From: MGBC163016 sp964462135
GTDB lineage: Bacteria; Actinomycetota; Coriobacteriia; Coriobacteriales; Eggerthellaceae
DNA length: 57,359 nt
Assembly: GCA_964462135.1 (NCBI GenBank)
Contig: CAYWWK010000012.1
Coordinates: forward strand, 1 to 57,359
Direction of reading: 5' to 3'
Shown: piece after piece, positions 27,544 to 35,582 of the stretch
Numbering within the stretch: the stretch's first letter is position 1
How the letters are laid out: the number at the start of each line of letters is the position of its first letter
Translations under genes and position numbers: made by a program
The notes under the pieces: model-generated
What the model was told of the DNA's origin: nothing
The model's input: only the letters and a program-made list of their open reading frames with translations
The model's database searches: none

Positions 27544-27618
27544 CGAAACCCTTCCTTGACTGTTCGGTGACCGACCTTCATGTATGGCTCACGCCTCGCT
27601 TTTAGGAGATACACCTCA

Positions 27619-29247
27619 ATGTTGAAGACATATGAACCTGCTCTGATCCTCAATGCCATCGTCAATGCGTCCGCTGCTCTGTCGCAGCGCAAGGAGGAGA
27701 TCAACCGCCTGAACGTCTTTCCGGTCCCTGACGGTGATACTGGCACCAATATGTCGCTTACCATCGAGAGCGTGGTCAACAATCTGAGAGCCTTGGGTGC
27801 CGATGCGGATGGACAGTCCGTGCGCAAGGCCATCATCCAAGGTGCACTCATGGGAGCGCGGGGCAATTCCGGAGTCATCACAAGCCAGATCCTCCGGGGC
27901 TTGTGCGAAGGAAGCGAACCATTCGACGCGTTCGATACCGAATCGGTGGCGGCCTCCTTCCAGAAAGCCGAAGAGGTTGCCTTCCAGGCTGTGCGCAAGC
28001 CGGTTGAAGGTACTATTCTGACCGTGCTGCGTGATACCGCGAAGGCCGCAAAGGACTCAGCTGCGCTGGGTCTCGATACCGATGCAGCAATGGAGGCTAT
28101 CGTCTCGGAGGCCTATGCCTCCGTCCAGCGCACGCCAGAGTTCCTTCCGGTACTCAAGGAAAACGGCGTGGTGGACGCAGGTGGTTTCGGGCTTGCCATC
28201 CTTCTTGACTCCTTCGCAGCTTCCCTTCTGGGCAAGGCCGCCTTCGAAGTTGAAGACATCTCCTTCGGCGGGGCATTCGGCCCAAAGGTCGAGATCGAGC
28301 AGATCAACGACTGGGAGGGCTCTGAATACCGCTATTGCAATGAGTTTTTGGTTGATTCCGACACGCTTGACCCTGAAGAGGCGTTGGATTTCCTGCAGAC
28401 CATGGGGGACTGCGAACTGTGTGTGGGAGCAACACCGAAGTTCAAGGTGCACGTTCATTCCAATACACCGGATGAGGTTCTCAGGTACTTCCTTGACAGG
28501 GGGCAGATATCCGAGGTCCATATCCACAACATGGATCTGCAGTCGCAGGACAGGGCCAGCAAGATAGCTTCCGACCAGCAGCAGCGCAAGCCGCTCGGAT
28601 TCGTGGCGGTGGCGGCGGGAGAGGGAACGCGCAAGATCCTTGAGAGTCAGGGGGTCGATGTCGTCGTCTCCGGTGGTCAGACCATGAACCCATCCACCAA
28701 AGACCTGCTTGAGGCGGTTGGACGGGTGAACGCCGATGCGGTCATCATCCTGCCGAACAATTCGAACATCATCATGGCTGCCGAGTCTGCCTGCACGCTC
28801 TCTGACAAGGAATGCGGGGTCGTGCCCACGCGCAGCGTTCCCCAAGCCTTCGCTGCGCTCTTCGCCGTTGATTCCGATGCTGACCTTGAGCAGAATGTCA
28901 AAGCCATGGCTGAGGCTGCCTCTGAAGTCAAGACGGGTGAGGTCACCACGGCCATCAAGGATTCGAAGGATTCGACGGGACGGCCCATCTGCCAAGGAGA
29001 CGTCATCGGCATCGATGATGGCTCCATTGATGCGGTCGCCTCCAACGTGCATGATGCAGTGATGCAGCTTCTGGAGAAGATGGAAGCTGATGAGGCCGAC
29101 ATCATGACGGTTCTTCGCGGGCAGGATCTGCCCGAAGAGGAGCTGGAAGGCCTGGTTGCTTCCATTGAAGAGGCATACCCTGATCTTGAGATTGACATCC
29201 AAGACGGAGGTCAGCCGCTCTATCCGGTGGTCTTCTCGCTTGAATAG
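27619..29247 (+). CDS. DAK2/DegV-type kinase, FakA (YloV)-like
   Basis: The N-terminal DhaL/DAK2 kinase domain is clear: NVFPVPDGDTGTNMSLT (metal and ATP binding), GARGNSGVITSQ and DAGGFGLAILLDSF. The middle and C-terminal parts contain CNEFLVDSD, VHVHSNTPDEVL, a VSGGQTMNPSTKDLL segment and LPNNSNIIMAAESA, all typical of FakA/YloV. In that family the kinase phosphorylates fatty acids bound to FakB (DegV) proteins for use in phospholipid synthesis. plsX is in the same cluster, which supports the role. No FakB gene is seen. The ATG at 27619 has AGGAGA upstream; 542 residues, normal. Confidence 0.9.
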   Translation: MLKTYEPALILNAIVNASAALSQRKEEINRLNVFPVPDGDTGTNMSLTIESVVNNLRALGADADGQSVRKAIIQGALMGARGNSGVITSQILRGLCEGSEPFDAFDTESVAASFQKAEEVAFQAVRKPVEGTILTVLRDTAKAAKDSAALGLDTDAAMEAIVSEAYASVQRTPEFLPVLKENGVVDAGGFGLAILLDSFAASLLGKAAFEVEDISFGGAFGPKVEIEQINDWEGSEYRYCNEFLVDSDTLDPEEALDFLQTMGDCELCVGATPKFKVHVHSNTPDEVLRYFLDRGQISEVHIHNMDLQSQDRASKIASDQQQRKPLGFVAVAAGEGTRKILESQGVDVVVSGGQTMNPSTKDLLEAVGRVNADAVIILPNNSNIIMAAESACTLSDKECGVVPTRSVPQAFAALFAVDSDADLEQNVKAMAEAASEVKTGEVTTAIKDSKDSTGRPICQGDVIGIDDGSIDAVASNVHDAVMQLLEKMEADEADIMTVLRGQDLPEEELEGLVASIEEAYPDLEIDIQDGGQPLYPVVFSLE

Positions 29248-31435
29248 TCCTTCGCAGCGCACGGCAGACGCCCCGAACCCAGACCGTCTGGAGGACACCC
29301 TCCTCCTCAACTCCAAGGTAACCGCTGTCAAGGGGGTGTCTACGGCCCGTGCCCAGGCATTGGCGAAGATCGGCATCCGGTCCGTCCGCGACCTCTTGAC
29401 TCATTTCCCCCGTCGCTACCTTGACCTTTCCCGTGTCTGTACCATTGTCCAGGCGCCCATTGGAAGCGCATGCACCATTGCCTGTCGGATAGATCGTGTC
29501 GTCTCGAAGCGCACCCGGACCAAGCTTTCCATCGTCGAGCTTGATGTCGTGGATGGGACGGGTGTTATGACCGTGACCTTCTTCCATATGCCGTGGTTGG
29601 CGAAGAAGCTGAAGCGGGGCATGCGCATCGCCATATCAGGCAAGGTGGTCGATGGGTATGATTTCAAGCAGATGACCAACCCCTATTTCGAAGAACTCGA
29701 GTCTGACGGCATCAACGGGAAGGTCTTGGCCATCCATCCTGCCACGGGGAAGCTGACCGCAGGCATCATCAGGAAGATCATCGAAGGCGCCCTTGACATG
29801 ACTTCGGGTATGTTCGATCCTCTTCCCGTGCAGGTGCGCGCAAGGCGCAATCTCATCTCGCGCGGAGCCGCTCTGGAGCTCATCCATCGACCGCGGTCTA
29901 TGGCGGATGTTCCCTTGGCGCGGCGACGTCTTGTCTATGAGGAGCTCCTCTGCCTTCAGCTGTATCTGATGCAGCAGGGAAGCAGGGAACCGAAGAGCGG
30001 CCATGCCCATCGCCATTGCATCGATGGCCCCCATGTCGAACGGCTTTGCCAGGCGCTTCCGTACCAGCTGACCGGGGATCAAAGACGCGCTGTCGATGAG
30101 ATGTTCTGCGCCATGGCCTCTCCCAGCGTTGCGGACCACATGGTGCTGGGTGATGTCGGTACCGGCAAGACCATCGTCGCGGCATTCGGCATCGCGGCTG
30201 CTGTTGACAGCGAAGGCCAGGCGATGCTCATGGCTCCCACTGAGATCCTGGCTCAGCAACATGGCAGCACGTTGGGTCCCCTCTTCGAGAAAGCCGACAT
30301 CCGCTGGGCATTGCTCACCGGCTCGACTTCCCTTGCTGATCGGACCCGCATCGTGGAGGGATTCGCTTCAGGTGCCATTGACGTGCTCATTGGAACCCAT
30401 GCACTCTTGGAGGATGACGTCAGGGCTGAAGATGTCACCTTCGTCGTGATAGACGAGCAGCAGCGCTTCGGTGTGAACCAACGGGCGAAACTGCTTGAGA
30501 AGGGGAGCGCGCCCGATGCGCTGTATATGACAGCCACTCCCATTCCGCGCAGCCTGGCGCTCACCCTGTTTGGCAATCTCACCCATTCCTATATTCGGGA
30601 AAAGCCCGCAGCGGCTTCGGAGAGGAAGACATTCGTGCTCGAGCGTAGTCAACGTGGCCACGCATACGATGCAGCATGCGAGGCGCTTGACCGGGGGGAG
30701 CAGGTGTACGTGGTCTGTCCTTTGGTGGGGAAGGGAGAGGAGAAGGCCGTCAAGCGCGTCGAAGGCGACGAGGATGAACCCTATCACCCCGATGTGCTCA
30801 TCGAAGATGAGGGCGACTTCGATTCGCCGGATGCCAGATCAGCCATCCAGGAAGCGCGACGTTTGGCTGGAAGCGTGTTTGCGGCCTATGAGGTGGGCCT
30901 CTTGCATGGCGCGATGCATTCAGATGAGAAGAGGGAGGCGATGGAGGCGTTTGCATCCGGCGACACTCCCGTGCTGGTCACCACGACGGTCATAGAGGTG
31001 GGTGTGGATGTCCCTCAGGCCACCGTGATGATCATCGAGGATGCGGATCGGTTCGGACTGTCCCAGCTCCATCAGCTGCGGGGTAGAGTGGGTAGGGGGA
31101 ATCTGGATGCCGAGGTGTATCTCATCTCCTCATCCAAGCAGCCAGCTGCTCTCACGCGCCTGGCCGCGCTGGTCGAAAGCGATGATGGATTCGAGATCGC
31201 CGGATACGACCTCTCGCTTCGCAGGGAGGGTGACATCCTGGGAAACAGGCAATCCGGCTCGAGTGCCCTCAAATTGGTGAACATCATGAAGGATGCCGAT
31301 CTGATCGAAGCTGCCCATGAGGATGCCAAGGCGCTCCTTGAAGATGACCCTTCGCTTGAGAAGGATGATGTTGCCGCCCTTGCCCACGAGGTGAGGATGC
31401 TGTTTGCTGAGGAAGGAACGGTGAGCGGAGGATGA
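29240..31435 (+). CDS. recG: ATP-dependent DNA helicase RecG
   Basis: RecG remodels stalled replication forks and branched DNA. The N-terminal wedge domain includes VKGVSTARAQALAKIGI and LTHFPRRYLDLS. Helicase motif I is GDVGTGKTIVA, motif II is VVIDEQQRFGVNQRAKL, and motif III is TATPIPRSLALTLFGNL. The C-terminal RecA-like domain includes RGRVGRG. I chose the TTG at 29240 (731 residues) because the conserved part begins soon after. The TTG overlaps the stop of the previous gene by eight bases and has GGTGG nine bases upstream. A start at 29156 is possible but would lie deep inside the FakA gene. Confidence 0.93.
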   Translation: MNSPSQRTADAPNPDRLEDTLLLNSKVTAVKGVSTARAQALAKIGIRSVRDLLTHFPRRYLDLSRVCTIVQAPIGSACTIACRIDRVVSKRTRTKLSIVELDVVDGTGVMTVTFFHMPWLAKKLKRGMRIAISGKVVDGYDFKQMTNPYFEELESDGINGKVLAIHPATGKLTAGIIRKIIEGALDMTSGMFDPLPVQVRARRNLISRGAALELIHRPRSMADVPLARRRLVYEELLCLQLYLMQQGSREPKSGHAHRHCIDGPHVERLCQALPYQLTGDQRRAVDEMFCAMASPSVADHMVLGDVGTGKTIVAAFGIAAAVDSEGQAMLMAPTEILAQQHGSTLGPLFEKADIRWALLTGSTSLADRTRIVEGFASGAIDVLIGTHALLEDDVRAEDVTFVVIDEQQRFGVNQRAKLLEKGSAPDALYMTATPIPRSLALTLFGNLTHSYIREKPAAASERKTFVLERSQRGHAYDAACEALDRGEQVYVVCPLVGKGEEKAVKRVEGDEDEPYHPDVLIEDEGDFDSPDARSAIQEARRLAGSVFAAYEVGLLHGAMHSDEKREAMEAFASGDTPVLVTTTVIEVGVDVPQATVMIIEDADRFGLSQLHQLRGRVGRGNLDAEVYLISSSKQPAALTRLAALVESDDGFEIAGYDLSLRREGDILGNRQSGSSALKLVNIMKDADLIEAAHEDAKALLEDDPSLEKDDVAALAHEVRMLFAEEGTVSGG

Positions 31436-32010
31436 GTGGAACCCTTCGAATCGTTGCCGGTCGTTTCGGAGGGCGTTCCATCTCCTGTCCCTCTGAGCTT
31501 TCCCGTCCCACTGTCGACCGGGTGAGGGAGGCCATTGCCAGTTCGATCGTGAGTCTTCTGGGTGGACTCGAAGGTGTCTCGGTCTGTGACGCGTTCGCGG
31601 GATCAGGAGCTATGGGGCTTGAGATGCTGTCTCGAGGTGCCCGCTCATTGCAGCTCTTTGACAAGGAACGCGTTCCCTTGCGGTGTGTGCAGGACAATAT
31701 CCAGCGTCTGGGAGTGCAAAGTCAGGCGCATGCTGCAAGGCGCAACGTGCTTGTCCAGGGCATCTCCGGTCCGTTCGCACCATATGGCCTGCTGTTGCTT
31801 GATCCGCCCTATGCCGAAAGCCCTGATGCCATCTCCTCGTTGGTCCAGCATGCTGCTGATCAGGGATGCTTGGAAAAAGAAGCCCTCATCGTCTATGAGC
31901 ATGCCGCGGCAGCCGCGGACATCCCCCTTTCTCCTCCGTTCGTCCTGGTGCGTCAGAAACGCTACGGCAAGACGGCGGTGGATTACCTGTCATGGGGCCA
32001 ATCTGTCTGA
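31432..32010 (+). CDS. rsmD: 16S rRNA (guanine(966)-N2)-methyltransferase RsmD
   Basis: RsmD methylates G966 of 16S rRNA using SAM. It begins LRIVAGRFGGRSISCP with RPTVDRVREAIASS, the conserved family N terminus. Motif I is VCDAFAGSGAMGLEMLSRGA and the catalytic motif IV is LLLLDPPYAE. The 192 residues are normal. The ATG overlaps the recG stop by four bases (ATGA), so the two are coupled. coaD, the usual next gene, is absent; a coiled-coil gene follows after 149 bases. Confidence 0.94.
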   Translation: MSGTLRIVAGRFGGRSISCPSELSRPTVDRVREAIASSIVSLLGGLEGVSVCDAFAGSGAMGLEMLSRGARSLQLFDKERVPLRCVQDNIQRLGVQSQAHAARRNVLVQGISGPFAPYGLLLLDPPYAESPDAISSLVQHAADQGCLEKEALIVYEHAAAAADIPLSPPFVLVRQKRYGKTAVDYLSWGQSV

Positions 32011-32159
32011 TTGATTCATTGTCCTTTGAGACTTCGGGGCGTACATGCTAAAATTCCTTTTTTGTTTGACACTGTGCATTCGTGTAAGATGAACCATCCG
32101 ATTTTGATGCCAAGCTTTCGCGAATAGCCCTTCGCAAAGGCGTTCAAGAAAGGACAGAT

Positions 32160-32630
32160 ATGGACGAGACAGGAGTATTGGGGCTTCTTGAGGAGCTTTC
32201 CATACTGCTGGAAGACTCTAAGACGGTTTTCGGCAAGAGCAATATGAGGCAGGTTGACATCTCCGCTGCCTTTGAGATCATGGACGAGATCCGAGACATC
32301 TTCCCCGGTGAGTTCGCTCAGGCCCGCCAGATCGTGCGCGAACGTCAGGCTCTCCTTGAGGATGCTGAGGATGAGGCGAACAGGCTCATCGAAGATGCCC
32401 GCAGTCAAGCCATGACCATCGCTTCCGAACAGGAGATCGTGCGCATCTCCCAGCAGCAGGCTGAGACCATCATGGCCGATGCCCGTGAACTCGAGCGTGA
32501 GACGCGTGCAGGAGCGGAAGACTATGCTGATGAGGTCTTCGGTCATGTCGAGCAGAGCTTGGACAACGTTCTCTCGCAGGTGCGGCGGGTTCGCGATCGC
32601 CTGAATTCCAATTCCATGAATCCTCGCTGA
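32160..32630 (+). CDS. Coiled-coil protein, possibly DivIVA/ATPase-subunit-like
   Basis: The 156-residue protein has a long central coiled-coil (about residues 55-125, with AQARQIVRERQALLEDAEDE and repeated EAxxLIEDAR units). No enzyme motif or membrane segment is seen. Proteins of this kind sit between rsmD/coaD and the DUF177 gene in actinobacteria and are annotated loosely as DivIVA-like or V-type ATPase subunit-like. I do not assign a function. AAAGGACAGAT precedes the ATG. A -35/-10 pair (TTTGAG at 32025, TAAAAT at 32049) may give it its own promoter. Confidence 0.7.
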   Translation: MDETGVLGLLEELSILLEDSKTVFGKSNMRQVDISAAFEIMDEIRDIFPGEFAQARQIVRERQALLEDAEDEANRLIEDARSQAMTIASEQEIVRISQQQAETIMADARELERETRAGAEDYADEVFGHVEQSLDNVLSQVRRVRDRLNSNSMNPR

Positions 32631-32710
32631 CCATAGAGGTCACCACGTTCGTCACTGAGCCGTCTGCGTCCATCGCAGGCGGCTCATGTTCATTGAGAGG
32701 GATGAAGTGA

Positions 32711-33241
32711 ATGAAACCCGTGAAGATCCATATTCCAACTGAACTGTTCGAGCCTGCTGAGATTCGGACCTTCTCAGGAGAAACGTTGCTTGAGAACGTC
32801 ACCATCGGAGCGGACGTCTATGAACTTCAAGGCCCCTGCACGTGGAATGTGGAGATCACCAATACGGGAGGTGCCTTTCTCGTACGCGGAAGCGTGCAGG
32901 CTGAAGGGGTTTGTGATTGCGCTCGATGCCTCGCACCGGCCCATGTTTCCTTTGATGGGGCCATCGAAGGCTATTTCGTGGTCTCGTCCGACGAACAGGA
33001 CGAGGAGCTGGAAGGGGATGAATATGAATTCCTTCCCGAGGACCATGATATCGATATTGCTCCTTTGATCCTGCAGGGATTGATGCTCGACGCTCCTCTG
33101 CAGCCGCTTTGTCGGGATGATTGCAAGGGAATATGCCCACAGTGCGGCCAAGACTTGAACGAAGGCAGTTGCGGATGCGCCTCCAAGCCACATGCGGATG
33201 CCATGAATCCCTTTGCTGTCCTGAAGGATCTGAAGCTGTGA
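32711..33241 (+). CDS. DUF177 / YceD family protein
   Basis: This 176-residue protein is the actinobacterial form of the DUF177 (YceD) family, usually just upstream of rpmF, as here. Its domain includes VRGSVQAEGVCDCARCLAP, then an acidic stretch EELEGDEYEFLPED, and a C-terminal zinc-ribbon-like CRDDCKGICPQCGQDLNEG. In other bacteria YceD affects 23S rRNA accumulation or plsX/rpmF region expression. The function here is unproven. Start: ATG with GAGAGGGATGAAG upstream. Confidence 0.9.
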   Translation: MKPVKIHIPTELFEPAEIRTFSGETLLENVTIGADVYELQGPCTWNVEITNTGGAFLVRGSVQAEGVCDCARCLAPAHVSFDGAIEGYFVVSSDEQDEELEGDEYEFLPEDHDIDIAPLILQGLMLDAPLQPLCRDDCKGICPQCGQDLNEGSCGCASKPHADAMNPFAVLKDLKL

Positions 33242-33328
33242 CCTTCGCATCTTGTCTGAGCGTTGATGCGAAGGTCGGGGAAAGCGAAAGACCGGAACGG
33301 GCTGGGTGATCCATTGCGCTAAATCTCC

Positions 33329-33357
33329 TTGAACCATGCATGATGCTTTGCTAGAAT
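33329..33357 (+). promoter_or_regulatory. Sigma-70-type promoter for rpmF-plsX operon
   Basis: TTGAAC (33329-33334) and TAGAAT (33352-33357) are separated by exactly 17 bases, a good housekeeping promoter. It sits 89 bases upstream of the rpmF ATG and probably drives rpmF, plsX, rnc, smc and ftsY. Confidence 0.65.
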
Positions 33358-33445
33358 CAAACGTCGCGTGTCAATCAGTTTATGTGCCAAGGCTTCCCAT
33401 TGCAGGGAGCTGCCTTGGGCTGAAGGATCAAAAAGGAGCAAAGAT

Positions 33446-33625
33446 ATGGCAGTACCTAAGCAGAAAATGGGTCGCATCCGTACCCACAGGCGTCGCAGCC
33501 TTCATGACAAGATCGCAACCCCTTCTCGCTCCACATGCCCGCAGTGTGGTGAAGTCAAGCTTCCTCATCGGGTATGCTCGAACTGCGGCTTTTACAAGGA
33601 CCGCGAAGTAATCGAGACAGACTAG
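33446..33625 (+). CDS. rpmF: Large ribosomal subunit protein bL32
   Basis: The protein begins MAVPKQKMGRIRTHRRRSLHDK and contains CPQC and CSNC pairs, the zinc-binding C+ form of bL32. Its 59 residues are the normal length. The ATG has AAGGAG eight bases upstream. It follows a sigma-70-like promoter and precedes plsX, the common rpmF-plsX order. A longer in-frame reading from 33368 was rejected because the conserved protein starts at the ATG at 33446. Confidence 0.96.
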   Translation: MAVPKQKMGRIRTHRRRSLHDKIATPSRSTCPQCGEVKLPHRVCSNCGFYKDREVIETD

Positions 33626-33671
33626 CCATTCGAAGTCCAAGCTGCATCAAGCTTTCTTGGAGTTCACTGCA

Positions 33672-34691
33672 TTGGCTTCACAGGTAACATTATCGGTAGA
33701 TGCAATGGGGGGCGACAACGCCCCCGATGTTGTTATAGAAGGTGCCAGACGCGCGCTTGAAGAGGATCCAGACCTGCGCATACTCCTCTGCGGGACTGAG
33801 TCTGCCATCGCTTCGCTGGGTCGTGAATCGGACCGGTGCATCGCCGTGCCCACCACACAGGTCATTTCCATGTCCGAGCATCCAGCTGCTGCGGTTCGAA
33901 AGAAGAAGGATTCCTCCATCGTCCGCGGATGCAAGCTGGTGTGTGAGGGGCAGGCGCAGGGCTTCTTCTCGGCAGGCTCGACAGGAGCATGCCTGACGGC
34001 TGCCACGCTTGTCATGGGCAGGCTCAAAGGCGTGAAGCGTCCCGCATTGGGCGTTCTCATTCCCGCCTATGAGCGCCCGACGTTCTTGATCGACGTGGGT
34101 GCGAATGCCGACTGCAAGCCTGACTACCTCGTGCAGTTCGCCCGGATGGGCGTTGTCTATCTGCAGTCCATTCTGGGGGTGGCGCATCCCCGTGTGGGAC
34201 TTTTGAATATCGGCGAGGAGGACACGAAGGGTTCGTCCTTCGCCTTGAGCGCCTACGCTGCCCTTTCCAAGCATGTTTTTGAATTCGCAGGCAACTGCGA
34301 AGGGGGCGATCTGGTCCAAGGCAGATTCGATGTGGTGGTCACCGATGGCTTCACGGGCAATGTCTGTCTGAAAACCATTGAAGGCACCTCCAAACTCATC
34401 TTCAGGCATCTGAAGCATGCATTGACATCAAGCCTTTCCGCGAAGATGGGCGCACTGCTTGTCAAGGGTGATCTGTCCGCCCTGAAGGAGGAACTCAATC
34501 CTGATCGATTCGGCGGTTCCCCTCTTCTGGGCGTGAAGGGTGTCTGCATGGTGGGTCATGGTTCCTCCAATGCTCAAGCCATCAAGAATGGCATCCTGGC
34601 CGGATGCGCGCAGGTACGCGAGGGCGTTCCCCAAAGAATCGCTGACGCGCTGTCAACCACGCCCCCGTCCGCGTCAACGGAGAGTGAATAA
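33672..34691 (+). CDS. plsX: Phosphate acyltransferase PlsX
   Basis: PlsX makes acyl-phosphate from acyl-ACP for phospholipid synthesis. The N terminus has LSVDAMGGDNAPDVVIEGA and a later AGSTGACLTAATLVMGR. The conserved segments LLNIGEEDTKGSSF, DVVVTDGFTGNVCLKTIEG and RFGGSPLLGVKG are present. I chose the TTG at 33672 because GGAG lies nine bases upstream; a TTG at 33657 lacks a ribosome site. This gives 339 residues, the usual size. The next gene is rnc, three bases after the stop; acpP and fabD are missing from the usual order. Confidence 0.93.
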   Translation: MASQVTLSVDAMGGDNAPDVVIEGARRALEEDPDLRILLCGTESAIASLGRESDRCIAVPTTQVISMSEHPAAAVRKKKDSSIVRGCKLVCEGQAQGFFSAGSTGACLTAATLVMGRLKGVKRPALGVLIPAYERPTFLIDVGANADCKPDYLVQFARMGVVYLQSILGVAHPRVGLLNIGEEDTKGSSFALSAYAALSKHVFEFAGNCEGGDLVQGRFDVVVTDGFTGNVCLKTIEGTSKLIFRHLKHALTSSLSAKMGALLVKGDLSALKEELNPDRFGGSPLLGVKGVCMVGHGSSNAQAIKNGILAGCAQVREGVPQRIADALSTTPPSASTESE

Positions 34692-34694
34692 GCC

Positions 34695-35579
34695 ATGTCC
34701 TTGACGCAGGAACAGGAATCGAAACTCTCCTTGGCCCAGAAGGTCGTCCAGCATGATTTCAAGGACAGCTCCCTCATTCTGGCCGCCATCACCCATCCTT
34801 CCGCCACTGAGGGCAAATCGGTGAAGTTCTCCTACGAGCGCCTGGAATTCCTCGGGGATTCCATCCTTGGCGCCATTGTGGCCTCCATCGCCTTCCATCG
34901 CTATCCCAATCTTGACGAAGGTGGTCTGACGCGTATCAAGGTGTCCTTGGTGTCAGGGTCAAGTCTTTCGGAAACGGCTGCGGAACTCGGTTTCGCTGAT
35001 ATCATCGTCTTCGGATCCTCCGAGACGGGCACAGGTCGTCGAGGGTTGCATTCGGCCCTTGAGAATGTCTATGAGGCCGTTGTCGCCGCCCTCTATCTTG
35101 ATGGGGGAATCGAATGTGCGCGGGCCTTCGTCGAGCGGACCTTGGTTCCCCGGATGTCCATTGATCTTGCCCGTGAACCCGAAAATCCCAAGAGTGCGCT
35201 GCAGGAGAAGCTTCAGGTGGATGGCATAACGCCCACCTACAAGCTGGTTGAGACCCAAGGCCCACCCCATGATCGCACGTTCATCTCGCAGGTCTATGCG
35301 GGGGATCACGCGCTTGCGCAGGGAAGTGGGCGTACGAAGAAGGAAGCTGAGAGCCAGGCGGCGAAATCGACCTTGGCCCGTTTGGGAGAATTCTTCGGGT
35401 TGGGTCTTGATGAGGATGCTCGTCGTGCAAAGGCTGATTCCGCCAAGCGTGCCAAAGCTGACAAAGCCGCCGCCAAGGCCGAGAGGGATGAGGCGTATCG
35501 GCGTGCCAAGGAGGCACGGGTGCAGGAACGCAAAGAGCAGAAGATGGCAAAAGAGGCTGCCAAGAAGAAGCAGGGCTAG
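34695..35579 (+). CDS. rnc: Ribonuclease III with Asn at a metal-binding position
   Basis: RNase III cleaves double-stranded RNA in rRNA maturation. The signature ERLEFLGDSILG gives Glu48, Glu51 and Asp55. The second half of the active site reads ALENVYEAVVAALYLDGG: Glu127 is kept, but the Asp expected three residues earlier is Asn124. The dsRNA-binding domain (NPKSALQEKLQVDGITPTYK) is intact. A Lys/Ala-rich tail of about 55 residues follows. The 294-residue length is long because of this tail. ATG after plsX with no strong ribosome site. Confidence 0.92.
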   Translation: MSLTQEQESKLSLAQKVVQHDFKDSSLILAAITHPSATEGKSVKFSYERLEFLGDSILGAIVASIAFHRYPNLDEGGLTRIKVSLVSGSSLSETAAELGFADIIVFGSSETGTGRRGLHSALENVYEAVVAALYLDGGIECARAFVERTLVPRMSIDLAREPENPKSALQEKLQVDGITPTYKLVETQGPPHDRTFISQVYAGDHALAQGSGRTKKEAESQAAKSTLARLGEFFGLGLDEDARRAKADSAKRAKADKAAAKAERDEAYRRAKEARVQERKEQKMAKEAAKKKQG

Positions 35580-35582
35580 CCC

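Noticed and set aside
28057..29376. A 439-codon minus-strand frame across the FakA-like gene
   Set aside because: Antisense shadow; no motif support.
32066..32090. TTGACA with TAAGAT upstream of the coiled-coil gene
   Set aside because: Spacer is only 13 bases, too short for a sigma-70 promoter.
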